This document shows positions 8,327 through 15,141 of a stretch of 32,672 nt of DNA, piece by piece; positions within the stretch are counted from its first letter, which is position 1; every line of letters starts with the position of its first letter. Source of the stretch: Pseudomonadota bacterium (GTDB taxonomy: Bacteria > Pseudomonadota > Gammaproteobacteria > Steroidobacterales > Steroidobacteraceae); contig JAEWBG010000066.1 of assembly GCA_023391335.1 (NCBI GenBank), positions 1 to 32,672 of the forward strand, given 5' to 3'. The position numbers were made by a program, and so were the translations under genes. The notes below the pieces were generated by a model, which worked only from the letters and a program-made list of their open reading frames with translations, did no database searches and had not been told where the DNA came from.

Positions 8327-8635
8327 TTAACCCTCGGAACCTGCATCGGCAGCGCGGCGGACTTGTTCGTCTTGCACGTCGCGCAACGATAAGTCGGTTT
8401 GCCGAGCGATCACTTGCAGAAGCTTGTGTGTGGGAGAGCGCGGCAAGGCGAGGCCGTGCAGCTTTTCCCAAAGTGCAATGCGTTGATGAGGCGTGGCGAA
8501 GGGAGAGGATTGAGCGGCGATGTCTTGCGCCCTTGCGGTTGCGCGCTCCTCCGCTTCGCGGTCCAAGGCCGCCTTTCTATCCGACAAACTACCTGAAGAA
8601 GCCTCGGACTCTGCAAGGAATGGATTCGCTCGCAC
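8327..8635 (-). CDS. Hypothetical protein (about 102 aa), first gene of a two-gene unit
   Basis: Not recognised. I place the start at the GTG ending at 8635 (product MRANPFLAESE...) because a GAGG sits just upstream; a TTG at 8662 would add nine residues and overlap the terminator region. The product is a helical, charged protein. A conserved-looking C-terminal half reads HQRIALWEKLHGLALPRSPTHKLLQVIARQTDLSLRDVQDEQ, with an Ala/Glu/Arg-rich helix before it (about 20-45). No membrane or export signal is present. It is followed after 3 bases by the 79-residue protein, so the two probably form one transcript. It is separated from the upstream RRM gene by a hairpin. Confidence 0.6.
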   Translation of the reverse strand: MRANPFLAESEASSGSLSDRKAALDREAEERATARAQDIAAQSSPFATPHQRIALWEKLHGLALPRSPTHKLLQVIARQTDLSLRDVQDEQVRRAADAGSEG

Positions 8636-8666
8636 TTCAACCTCGCTGGGCAACCTCGTCAAAGCG

Positions 8667-8690
8667 ACCTCCGCGCGTGAGCGCGGAGGT
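8667..8690 (-). terminator. Intrinsic terminator-like hairpin after the RRM gene
   Basis: A perfect 10-bp stem, ACCTCCGCGC with GCGCGGAGGT, and a 4-base loop begin 9 bases after the RRM gene's stop on the minus strand. The following sequence, CGCTTTG, is only modestly T-rich, so partial termination with some read-through into the two small genes is plausible. Confidence 0.65.
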
Positions 8691-8698
8691 CTGCTGGA

Positions 8699-8977
8699 TT
8701 ACCAGCGGCGCTGACCGCCACCACCGCCATTGCGGGGTTTGTCTTGCGCTTCGTTGACCTTCAACGGACGACCGCCCATGTCCTGACCGTTCAGGTTCTG
8801 GATGGCGCGAGCCGCATCGGCCCGTGGCATTTCGACGAAGCCGAAGCCGCGAGGACGGCCGGTTTCGCGATCGTTGATAAGGGCAACTGAATCGACAGTG
8901 CCGTGCTGAGAGAACAGCGCGCGAACCGCCTGTTCATCGGCGGTGAAGGGCAGGTTGCCCACGTAAATTTTGCTCAT
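8699..8977 (-). CDS. RRM-domain RNA-binding protein
   Basis: A 92-residue single RRM protein. RNP2 is IYVGNL (residues 4-9) and RNP1 is RGFGFVEM (43-50), each carrying aromatic RNA-contacting residues. The linker VDSVALINDRETGRP and the helix DAARAIQNLNGQDMGGRPLKVNEA complete the fold, and a Gly-rich, Arg-ending tail (GGGGGQRRW) follows. Such small bacterial RRM proteins bind single-stranded RNA and are often cold-induced in cyanobacteria and proteobacteria; that role here is inference. The start is ATG at 8977. A structured leader with a T7 run lies directly upstream, and a terminator-like hairpin follows the stop. Confidence 0.92.
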   Translation of the reverse strand: MSKIYVGNLPFTADEQAVRALFSQHGTVDSVALINDRETGRPRGFGFVEMPRADAARAIQNLNGQDMGGRPLKVNEAQDKPRNGGGGGQRRW

Positions 8978-8981
8978 TTCT

Positions 8982-9023
8982 AAAAAAACTCTTTGCTGAC
9001 GCGGTCGGACCGACTAATTCAGC
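8982..9023 (-). promoter_or_regulatory. Structured leader of the RRM gene: nested hairpin followed by seven Ts
   Basis: Read on the minus strand, outer arms GCTGA/TCAGC enclose inner arms GTCGG/CCGAC (whole stem 8995-9023). Then come AAAGAG and seven Ts (A run at 8982-8988), ending 4 bases before the ATG. Hairpin plus T run resembles an intrinsic terminator or attenuator placed against the start codon. The T run separates the only purine-rich Shine-Dalgarno candidate (AAAGAG) from the ATG by 11 bases. Cold or RNA-binding feedback control is possible but inferred. Confidence 0.5.
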
Positions 9024-9389
9024 ACTAAACGCGTCGTAAGAACATGACAATGCTGCACATTGTCGCCAATGGTTCGAGAACGATTCGGTTTAGTTGAGTT
9101 GGCCGAGGCAGGATGCGGCGGCCAAGAAAAGAAAAGAGAAAGGTTCGAGCCGGGGTCGACTATACACGGTGGTCTGCCGCCGTGCTTGCCTTTTGCGGCT
9201 CCTCGGCCGGAACAAGAAGTAGAAGCGCGGCCATTATTAGGCGTAGGCTCGTTATGTGCTCAGGCATCGCACCAACGGCCTGAAATTCGCACCCATTGCT
9301 AGTCAGCGTTCCTCCTCGTGGCGGAGTCATCTGCTCCGGGCCGCTGACTAGTAGCAACGCTGCCTCGCACGAAGGAGTCGAGAATAACA
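9024..9389. other. Noncoding divergent region between the RRM gene and kaiC
   Basis: No convincing gene is present. The region holds a 7-bp inverted repeat GACAATG/CATTGTC (9046-9064). It also has a stem CACGGTGG/CCGCCGTG (9165-9184, one wobble pair) followed by a weakly T-rich stretch on the plus strand. A perfect 10-bp inverted repeat, CTAGTCAGCG/CGCTGACTAG (9299-9308 and 9342-9351), lies in the kaiC leader. AAGGAG ahead of the kaiC ATG is a strong ribosome-binding site. Confidence 0.5.
9299..9351 (+). promoter_or_regulatory. Inverted repeat in kaiC leader
   Basis: Arms CTAGTCAGCG (9299-9308) and CGCTGACTAG (9342-9351) are perfectly complementary across 33 bases and end 38 bases before the kaiC ATG. 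The loop also holds CTCC/GGAG complements. It may be an mRNA stem affecting access to the ribosome-binding site or a repressor site. Confidence 0.45.
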
Positions 9390-10895
9390 ATGTCGGAGCA
9401 ATTAACCGCGGATCCGCCGCGCATTTCCACGGGCAATCAGGGCCTGGACGACATTCTCCTCGGCGGCTTGGACCGCAATCGGTTGTATTTATACGAGGGC
9501 AAACCGGGAACCGGTAAAACGACGATCGCACTCGAGTTCTTGCTGCAAGGAGTCCGCGAGGGCGAGAAGGTTCTTTACATCACGCTTTCGGAAACTCAGC
9601 GCGAACTCGATTTAGTTGCGCGGCGCCATGGATGGTCCCTCGATGCCATCGACATCTTCGAACTGGTGCCGCCCGAGACGACACTCGATCCCGAACGTGA
9701 ACTCACCGTGTTGTATCCGGCCGAGGTGGAATTGAGTGAGACCACCAAGCTCATATTCGAGCGCGTCAATCAAACTAATCCCGCGCGCGTGGTCATCGAC
9801 AGCTTGTCCGAACTGCGGTTGCTGGCACAGAGTCCGTTGAGATACCGACGTCAGGTCCTGGCTCTCAAGCATTTTTTCGCCAGCCGCCAATGCACGGTTG
9901 TGCTCCTCGATGATTTGTCGTCGAGCGATAACGATCTGCAGCTGCATTCCATTTCTCATGGTGTGGTGTTGCTCGAGCAGCTCGCGATCGAATACGGCGC
10001 TGAACGTCGCCGTATCCGGGTCGTGAAAATGCGCGGCATCGACTTTCGCGGCGGGTTTCACGATTTCACGATCCGCAAAGGGGGATTGCGCGTGTTCCCG
10101 AGACTCACGGCAGCCGAACATCACACTAAGTTCACGGGCGAATACGCCTCGAGCGGGAATGCGGAGCTCGACGCACTCTTAGGAGGCGGACTCGAGCGCG
10201 GCACCAACAGTCTGCTGCTGGGTGCGGCGGGAGTCGGCAAGTCTTCGGTCGCGCTTTCATTCACCATGGCTGCCGCGGAACGTGGTGAGCACGCTGCATT
10301 CTTCGCCTTTGACGAAGGACGCGGCACGTTCGAAGCTCGTGCCCGCACCATCGGTCTCAATTTGGATGGCGCCATGGCATCGGGGCGAGTGCGATTTCAG
10401 CAAATCGATCCCGCCGAACTCTCGCCCGGTGAATTTGCCGCCACCGTCAGGGAGTGCGTCGAGCGCGATGGCGCACGCGTCGTCGTAATCGACAGCCTAA
10501 ATGGCTATCTGAACGCCATGCCAGACGGGCGATTCTTGATTCTGCAGATGCACGAGCTGCTCACGTATCTAAATCAGCAAGGTGTCGTGACCATTCTGGT
10601 TCTCGCGCAGCACGGGTTAGTCGGCCCCATGGAGATGCCACTCGATATCAGCTACTTGAGCGATGGCGTGCTGATGCTGCGATATTTCGAATACGCGGGA
10701 ATGGTGCGTCGGGCACTGTCGGTCGTGAAAAAGCGCAGCGGTAATCATGAACACACCATCCGCGAATTCCGTTTGACTCCCAAGGGGCTGAGCTTGGGTC
10801 CGCCGTTGGTGCATTTCACCGGCATTTTCTCTGGAACTCCGCGGTATACGGGCGATGCCGCTCCGCTGATGCCCGATGATTCGTATGGCCCCTGA
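9390..10895 (+). CDS. KaiC-family tandem RecA-like ATPase
   Basis: A 501-residue protein with two KaiC domains. CI has Walker A GKPGTGKTT (37-45) and a VVIDS Walker B. CII has Walker A GAAGVGKSS (278-286) and VVVIDSLNGYL. By alignment from memory to cyanobacterial KaiC, the paired catalytic glutamates read Ser-Glu in CI (67-68) and Asp-Glu in CII (308-309). The phosphosite pair Ser-Thr reads Ser421-Tyr422. Core landmarks GISxGxxxLD-like (RISTGNQGLDD) and the CII ending VVKKRSGNHEHTIREF are kept. No kaiA or kaiB is in view. The stop overlaps the start of a hybrid histidine kinase, so it probably works as an ATP-dependent signalling partner, not as a full clock. The AAGGAG site supports the start. 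Confidence 0.9.
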   Translation: MSEQLTADPPRISTGNQGLDDILLGGLDRNRLYLYEGKPGTGKTTIALEFLLQGVREGEKVLYITLSETQRELDLVARRHGWSLDAIDIFELVPPETTLDPERELTVLYPAEVELSETTKLIFERVNQTNPARVVIDSLSELRLLAQSPLRYRRQVLALKHFFASRQCTVVLLDDLSSSDNDLQLHSISHGVVLLEQLAIEYGAERRRIRVVKMRGIDFRGGFHDFTIRKGGLRVFPRLTAAEHHTKFTGEYASSGNAELDALLGGGLERGTNSLLLGAAGVGKSSVALSFTMAAAERGEHAAFFAFDEGRGTFEARARTIGLNLDGAMASGRVRFQQIDPAELSPGEFAATVRECVERDGARVVVIDSLNGYLNAMPDGRFLILQMHELLTYLNQQGVVTILVLAQHGLVGPMEMPLDISYLSDGVLMLRYFEYAGMVRRALSVVKKRSGNHEHTIREFRLTPKGLSLGPPLVHFTGIFSGTPRYTGDAAPLMPDDSYGP

Positions 10896-12591
10896 CGCGA
10901 ATCGCGAGCGCGTATTGATCTATGCGCCGATCGGGCGCGATGCGCGTGCGTCCGCTGAAGTCATTGGACGGCTCGGACGCACATGCGAGATTTGCACGAG
11001 CGTAGATCACTTGTTGGAGTTGCTGCGCGCAGGCGCCGCAGCCGCACTTCTGGCCGAAGAAGGGTTATTTGGTAAGGACCTGTCTGCACTTACGACGTGG
11101 GTAGAGCAGCAGCCTGCGTGGTCCGATCTGCCGTTCGTGGTGCTGACGAGTCATGTCGAACAGCCCACGGTCGCGAATTGGCGCCGTCATCTCGTGGCGG
11201 TGTTGCGTAACGTGTCGTTGCTCGAGCGTCCGGTTCAAACCATTACGTTGATTAGCGCTGTGCAGGCCGCCTTGCGGGCGCGGTCTCGCCAGTATGAGTT
11301 GCGCGTGCTTTTGGAAGCGCAGCAGCGCGCCGCGCAAGAGCTGGAAAATCTGGTGCTGCATCGAACGCGAGAACTGGAATCCGCGAACGAACAGCTACGT
11401 AAAGAAATGGCGGAGCGTGCGCGCGTCGAAGAGTCGCTGCGGCAGGCACAAAAGATCGAAGCGCTCGGTCAGCTCACGGGTGGCGTGGCACACGATTTCA
11501 ATAATTTGCTCATGGTCCTTCTCGGCGGATTGGAAATGTTGGATCGCGCCGGCGACAGCCAACGCCGTGCGTTGCTCATGGACGGCATGAAGCAGGCGGC
11601 GCATCGCGGCGCTTCCCTCACAAAGCAACTGCTTGCCTTTTCGCGTCGCCAAGCATTGCAGCCTCAGACCATCGACCTGAGCACGCACATCGGTGGCATG
11701 CGTGAGCTGCTCGATCGCAGTTTGCGCGGCGATATCCACGTCCAGTTGGATTTCAGCGCGGATCTTTGGCCTGTCATGGTCGATCCGGGCGAACTCGAGC
11801 TGGTGATACTGAATCTTGCTGTCAACGCGCGCGATGCGATGCCGAAAGGCGGAACGATTCGAATCTGCGGTACGAACGTGATGGCATCGGACCGCAGCGA
11901 GCATGAGGGCGAGTACGTGCGGCTGTCCGTGATCGATACCGGCACGGGAATGTCGGATGAAGTGAAGCAGCATGTGTTCGAGCCGTTCTTCACGACCAAA
12001 GAGATCGGCAAAGGCTCGGGCTTGGGTCTCGCACAGGTTTATGGCTTTGCGAAGCAGTCGGGTGGAAGTGTAGAGATCGAGTCTCAAGTGGGGCATGGCA
12101 CCACCGTGACGTTGTTACTGCCGCGATCCACGGAGATTCCAGAATGCGATTCGCATCAACGCGTGCGTCTGCAGGTACAAGAGACCGCAGGAGCGCAAGG
12201 ATGTGTGCTTCTCGTCGAGGACAACGACGAGGTCGCAACGCTGGTGCGCGAGATGCTCAATGAGCTTGGCTACGAAGTGACGAGAACCGCCAGTGCGGAG
12301 GCTGCGTTGGGCGCACTCGCGAACGGCCGACGCGTGGACATCGTGTTTTCCGACATCATGATGCCGGGCGAGATGGATGGAGTGGACCTCGGGCGCGAAA
12401 TTCGTGCCCGCCGCCGCAATTTGCCTATTGTATTGAGCAGCGGATATGCAGAGTCGGCGTTGCCGCGCGCGCATGCCGAAGGCTTTTTGGTCTTGCCGAA
12501 ACCTTACGGCATCGAAGAGCTGGCCACTGCATTGCGAACTGCGATGGATGAGTCCGGCGTCTCTGAAGGTCAGCTCCATTTAAGAGGCTGA
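10876..12591 (+). CDS. Hybrid histidine kinase with N-terminal pseudo-receiver and C-terminal receiver
   Basis: A 571-residue cytoplasmic kinase with no membrane segment. Domains in order: a receiver-like N-terminus (about 14-130) whose phosphoacceptor position reads Ala/Glu (ALLAEEGLF), so probably inactive; a coiled coil (about 135-190); a HisKA domain with GGVAHDFNNLL (His206); HATPase_c with NLAVNARDAM (N box), VIDTGTGM (G1) and FFTTKEIGKGSGLGLA (F/G2). A C-terminal receiver follows, with acidic EDND, phosphoacceptor Asp493 in VFSDIMMP and Lys in LPKPYG. The start overlaps kaiC by 20 bases (an ATG at 10885 gives 11), indicating translational coupling. The sensor input is probably KaiC itself, which is inference. 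No separate DNA-binding response regulator is adjacent. Confidence 0.9.
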   Translation: MIRMAPDANRERVLIYAPIGRDARASAEVIGRLGRTCEICTSVDHLLELLRAGAAAALLAEEGLFGKDLSALTTWVEQQPAWSDLPFVVLTSHVEQPTVANWRRHLVAVLRNVSLLERPVQTITLISAVQAALRARSRQYELRVLLEAQQRAAQELENLVLHRTRELESANEQLRKEMAERARVEESLRQAQKIEALGQLTGGVAHDFNNLLMVLLGGLEMLDRAGDSQRRALLMDGMKQAAHRGASLTKQLLAFSRRQALQPQTIDLSTHIGGMRELLDRSLRGDIHVQLDFSADLWPVMVDPGELELVILNLAVNARDAMPKGGTIRICGTNVMASDRSEHEGEYVRLSVIDTGTGMSDEVKQHVFEPFFTTKEIGKGSGLGLAQVYGFAKQSGGSVEIESQVGHGTTVTLLLPRSTEIPECDSHQRVRLQVQETAGAQGCVLLVEDNDEVATLVREMLNELGYEVTRTASAEAALGALANGRRVDIVFSDIMMPGEMDGVDLGREIRARRRNLPIVLSSGYAESALPRAHAEGFLVLPKPYGIEELATALRTAMDESGVSEGQLHLRG

Positions 12592-12614
12592 CCGACACTT
12601 CAACTCGCCCGCGC

Positions 12615-14429
12615 TCAGCCGCTTCGTAACACCCTCGCTAACAACGGTGCAGTGCGTTCGTGCTCATGCGGGATGAGCCGTGCTCGAGCACGCAACAAGT
12701 CTTTGCGCGCAATGAGTCCGACGAGTTTGCCGTGCTCGTCGAGGATTGGAACGCGTCCGACATCCGCGTTCGTCATGCGATCGGCTAACGAGCCCACGAG
12801 TTCGTCGGGGCGTCCATGGATCATGTCGCGTTCGCCAACGCCATCGGCCAGCGTGTTGTCCTGATCCGAACTCTTGGTCCAACGCAGCACGTCTGCACGC
12901 GAAACCATGCCAATGCAATGCTCGCGCTCATCTACGACCGGATAGCTTTTGTGGCGGTGTTCGCTGGTGGTGAAGAACTCAATCACGTCCGCGATCTGCA
13001 TGTTTGCCGGCAGCGTGTCGACCGAAGTCACCATCACATCTTTGACGCGCGTGGTTTCGAACGGGTCGATGCTGTACTCACGCGAGATGTGATGACCACG
13101 GCGAGCAATGCGCTCGGTGAGGATCGAGCGCTTCAACAGCAACACCGTCACCGCATGCGCTGCGCTACATGCAGCCATCAAAGGCAAAAGCGCCTCGAAG
13201 TTGCCTGTCAGTTCGACTGCAAAGATCGATGCAGTCAGAGGCGATCGCATGGTGCCGCCCATCATCGCGGCCATGCCGAGCAATGCGCACAGCGCAACAT
13301 GACTAGGATCTACGAACGCACCGGCGATCGTGCCGAGCGCGCCACCGATGATGAGCAACGGCGCGAGCACGCCACCCGAGGTGCCGGAGCCGAGCGCGAC
13401 GCCCCACACGAGCGCTTTGACGAGAACCAACACGACAATGGCCGTCAGCGTGAACTGTTGATTGAGCATCGCTTGGATCAAGTCATAGCCGACGCCGAGC
13501 GCTGCGGGTTGAAACCAACCGCCAATGCCGACGAGCACTCCGCCGATTGCGGGCCACCACATCCAATGAATCGGTAGCTTCGCGAAGGCGTCTTCGGTGC
13601 CGTAGACGATCGCAGTCAGCACGGCGGAACCAAGCCCGGCGATGACGCCGATGCCCAACCATGTGAGCAATGCCGGGGCCGAAATGGCGATGTGCTCTGA
13701 AAAGGGGAAGAGAGGCCCAGATGGAAAGACCCAAGTCCGCAACACCGCCGCAACGACGGCCGACATCGCCACCGGTAGGAAGCTGCGCGGGCGCCATTCA
13801 AATAGCAGCAGTTCGATTGCCAGCAAGATTGCCGCAACCGGTGTGCCGAAGACGCCCGTCATACCGGCGGCTGCGCCTGCAACGAGCAATGTCTTGCGCT
13901 CGGCCGAGGTGAGATGGAACAGCTGTGCAAACAGCGAACCGAGTGCGCCGCCAGTCATGATGATCGGACCTTCAGCACCGAACGGTCCGCCGGTGCCGAT
14001 CGAGATCGCCGAGGAAAGCGGCTTCAAGACGGCGACTTTGGGTTGGATTCGGCTGCCGCCCATCAGGATCGCTTCAATCGCTTCGGGAATGCCGTGCCCG
14101 CGGATCTTCTCGGTGCCGAATCGGGCCATCAGGCCGATGACCAGTCCGCCGATTGCAGGGATCAGGATGCCCCAGGCTCCGACGTGAGTGCCGGCAATCG
14201 TTGTGCTCGCGAACGACCAGCGTCCATACCAGGCGACATTTGTCGCCAAAGCAATGAGCTTAAGCAAGATCCAGGCGGCGCCGACGCCCAGAGCCCCGGT
14301 GACCACCCCCATCAAAATCATCGATAGGACGCGAGGGGTGACCCTAAAATCGCCCAGTCCGGTGTGCGAAGCCACATTGGACGAAGACATAGAGGCCGTC
14401 TCGCGACTGGCCGTGCGATTATGTTCCAT
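12615..14429 (-). CDS. ClC-family chloride channel/antiporter with CBS domains
   Basis: A 604-residue ClC protein with two C-terminal CBS modules (about 460-575: VKDVMVTSVDTLPANMQIADVI and GSLADRMTNADVGRVPILDEHGKLVGLIARKDLL). The anion pathway motifs are GHGIP (111-115, His in place of the usual Ser of GSGIP), GAEGP (151-155, gating Glu153 kept, Arg replaced by Ala) and GTSGGVLAP. The internal proton-path glutamate of ClC-ec1 (Glu203) appears conserved as Glu211 in LLFEWRP, which favours Cl-/H+ exchange over channel activity. CBS pairs suggest adenine-nucleotide control. It is divergent from marR across a palindromic operator and probably regulated by it. A start at 14390 (MSSSN) is also possible. 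Confidence 0.9.
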   Translation of the reverse strand: MEHNRTASRETASMSSSNVASHTGLGDFRVTPRVLSMILMGVVTGALGVGAAWILLKLIALATNVAWYGRWSFASTTIAGTHVGAWGILIPAIGGLVIGLMARFGTEKIRGHGIPEAIEAILMGGSRIQPKVAVLKPLSSAISIGTGGPFGAEGPIIMTGGALGSLFAQLFHLTSAERKTLLVAGAAAGMTGVFGTPVAAILLAIELLLFEWRPRSFLPVAMSAVVAAVLRTWVFPSGPLFPFSEHIAISAPALLTWLGIGVIAGLGSAVLTAIVYGTEDAFAKLPIHWMWWPAIGGVLVGIGGWFQPAALGVGYDLIQAMLNQQFTLTAIVVLVLVKALVWGVALGSGTSGGVLAPLLIIGGALGTIAGAFVDPSHVALCALLGMAAMMGGTMRSPLTASIFAVELTGNFEALLPLMAACSAAHAVTVLLLKRSILTERIARRGHHISREYSIDPFETTRVKDVMVTSVDTLPANMQIADVIEFFTTSEHRHKSYPVVDEREHCIGMVSRADVLRWTKSSDQDNTLADGVGERDMIHGRPDELVGSLADRMTNADVGRVPILDEHGKLVGLIARKDLLRARARLIPHEHERTAPLLARVLRSG

Positions 14430-14459
14430 GAATTACATAGGGAGCTAAAAGGAACATAT

Positions 14460-14477
14460 ATCGTATCACGATACGAT
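14460..14477. promoter_or_regulatory. Palindromic MarR operator between clc and marR
   Basis: ATCGTAT (14460-14466) and ATACGAT (14471-14477) form a perfect 7-bp inverted repeat around CACG. It sits 17 bases before the marR start and 30 before the clc start, the classic position for a dimeric MarR site controlling both divergent genes. Confidence 0.65.
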
Positions 14478-14494
14478 CGAGGTCCAGGAAGCAC

Positions 14495-14941
14495 ATGAAG
14501 AGCAAACGAACCGCAGGTAAATCCGTTCGAGGCGTGCGCGATTCCGAGTACCGGCAGCTCGCCGATTTCCGCTATGCGATCCGCACATTTCTGGAATTCA
14601 GCGAGCAGGCGGCGCGCAACGCCGGAATTACGCCTCAGCAGCACCAGGCGCTGCTCGCCATTCGCGGCATGACCGAGGAATCGGCTGCGAACCTCGGATT
14701 CATCGCCGAGAGACTGCGAGTGCGTCATCACAGTGCGGTCGAATTGGTCAATCGGCTCGCTGCCGCCAAGCTCGTGGAGAGGAATGAAGATCCCCAGGAT
14801 CGGCGCCGAGTCGTCGTGACGCTGACGCCAAAGGCCGAGAAGATCCTGCAATCTTTGTCGGCGACTCATATAGAAGAACTACGCAGGCTCAAGCCTGCAC
14901 TCACGGCGGTCCTCGCGTTAGCAGATGAGACTGGTCGCTAG
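14495..14941 (+). CDS. MarR-family transcriptional regulator next to clc
   Basis: A 148-residue winged-helix regulator. A short basic N-terminus (MKSKRTAGKSVRG) precedes the dimer helix YRQLADFRYAIRTFLEFSEQAA. The DNA-binding core ANLGFIAERLRVRHHSAVELVNRLAAAKLVERNEDPQDRRRVVVTLT carries the MarR wing with DRR. The ATG is preceded by AGGAAG with good spacing. It is divergent from the ClC-CBS gene and a palindrome lies between them, so autorepression together with control of clc is likely. The inducing signal (anion, acid, small molecule) cannot be read from the sequence. It is shorter in its recognition loop than ligand-rich MarR proteins, but otherwise typical. Confidence 0.88.
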   Translation: MKSKRTAGKSVRGVRDSEYRQLADFRYAIRTFLEFSEQAARNAGITPQQHQALLAIRGMTEESAANLGFIAERLRVRHHSAVELVNRLAAAKLVERNEDPQDRRRVVVTLTPKAEKILQSLSATHIEELRRLKPALTAVLALADETGR

Positions 14942-14984
14942 CCGGACGGGCGCAAAGGGGCACGTACAAAACGATGGCTGAACC

Positions 14985-15004
14985 AAGGAGCATCTAGGCT
15001 CCTT
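14985..15004. terminator. Candidate terminator between convergent marR and kinase genes
   Basis: AAGGAGC/GCTCCTT form a 7-bp stem with a 6-base loop, 44 bases after the marR stop. A run of six Ts appears about 10 bases later (TATATTTTTTG), which is further than ideal. The surrounding 200 bases hold no gene; a CTCTGTG-type microrepeat follows at 15023-15056. Confidence 0.45.
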
Positions 15005-15022
15005 CGCCTCTATATTTTTTGT

Positions 15023-15056
15023 GCGCTCTGTTTGTCTCTGTGATCTCTGTGTTGCA
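15023..15056. repeat. CTCTGTG-type microrepeat
   Basis: Several near-copies of TCTCTGTG(A/T) lie in a row in the noncoding gap. Related sequences (CTCCGTGTCCTCCGTGG at 27394-27410 and CTCCGCGTCCTCCGCGTG at 27678-27695) lie beside the hairpin arrays, so this is a dispersed short motif. Its role is unknown. Confidence 0.4.
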
Positions 15057-15141
15057 TCCTGATCTTGAGGCTTTCGGATGCAAACATCTGCGTTCACCGC
15101 CGGTGCCAGCTTTGACCGCACGCGGATCAACGAAGTGCGAT

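Noticed and set aside
9060..9302. 80-aa frame in the RRM/kaiC gap
   Set aside because: TTG start, no ribosome-binding site and no recognisable composition; the region is better explained as regulatory.
11395..12096. 233-aa frame on the minus strand within the hybrid kinase
   Set aside because: It is antisense to a recognisable HisKA/HATPase and has no family features.
12816..13577. 253-aa frame on the plus strand within the first ClC gene
   Set aside because: It is antisense to clear ClC motifs and rich in His/Arg/Asp, typical of a shadow of a high-GC gene.
14430..14494. Fluoride riboswitch ahead of the ClC gene
   Set aside because: The 65-base gap is too short and lacks a recognisable conserved riboswitch core; only the MarR-like palindrome is visible.
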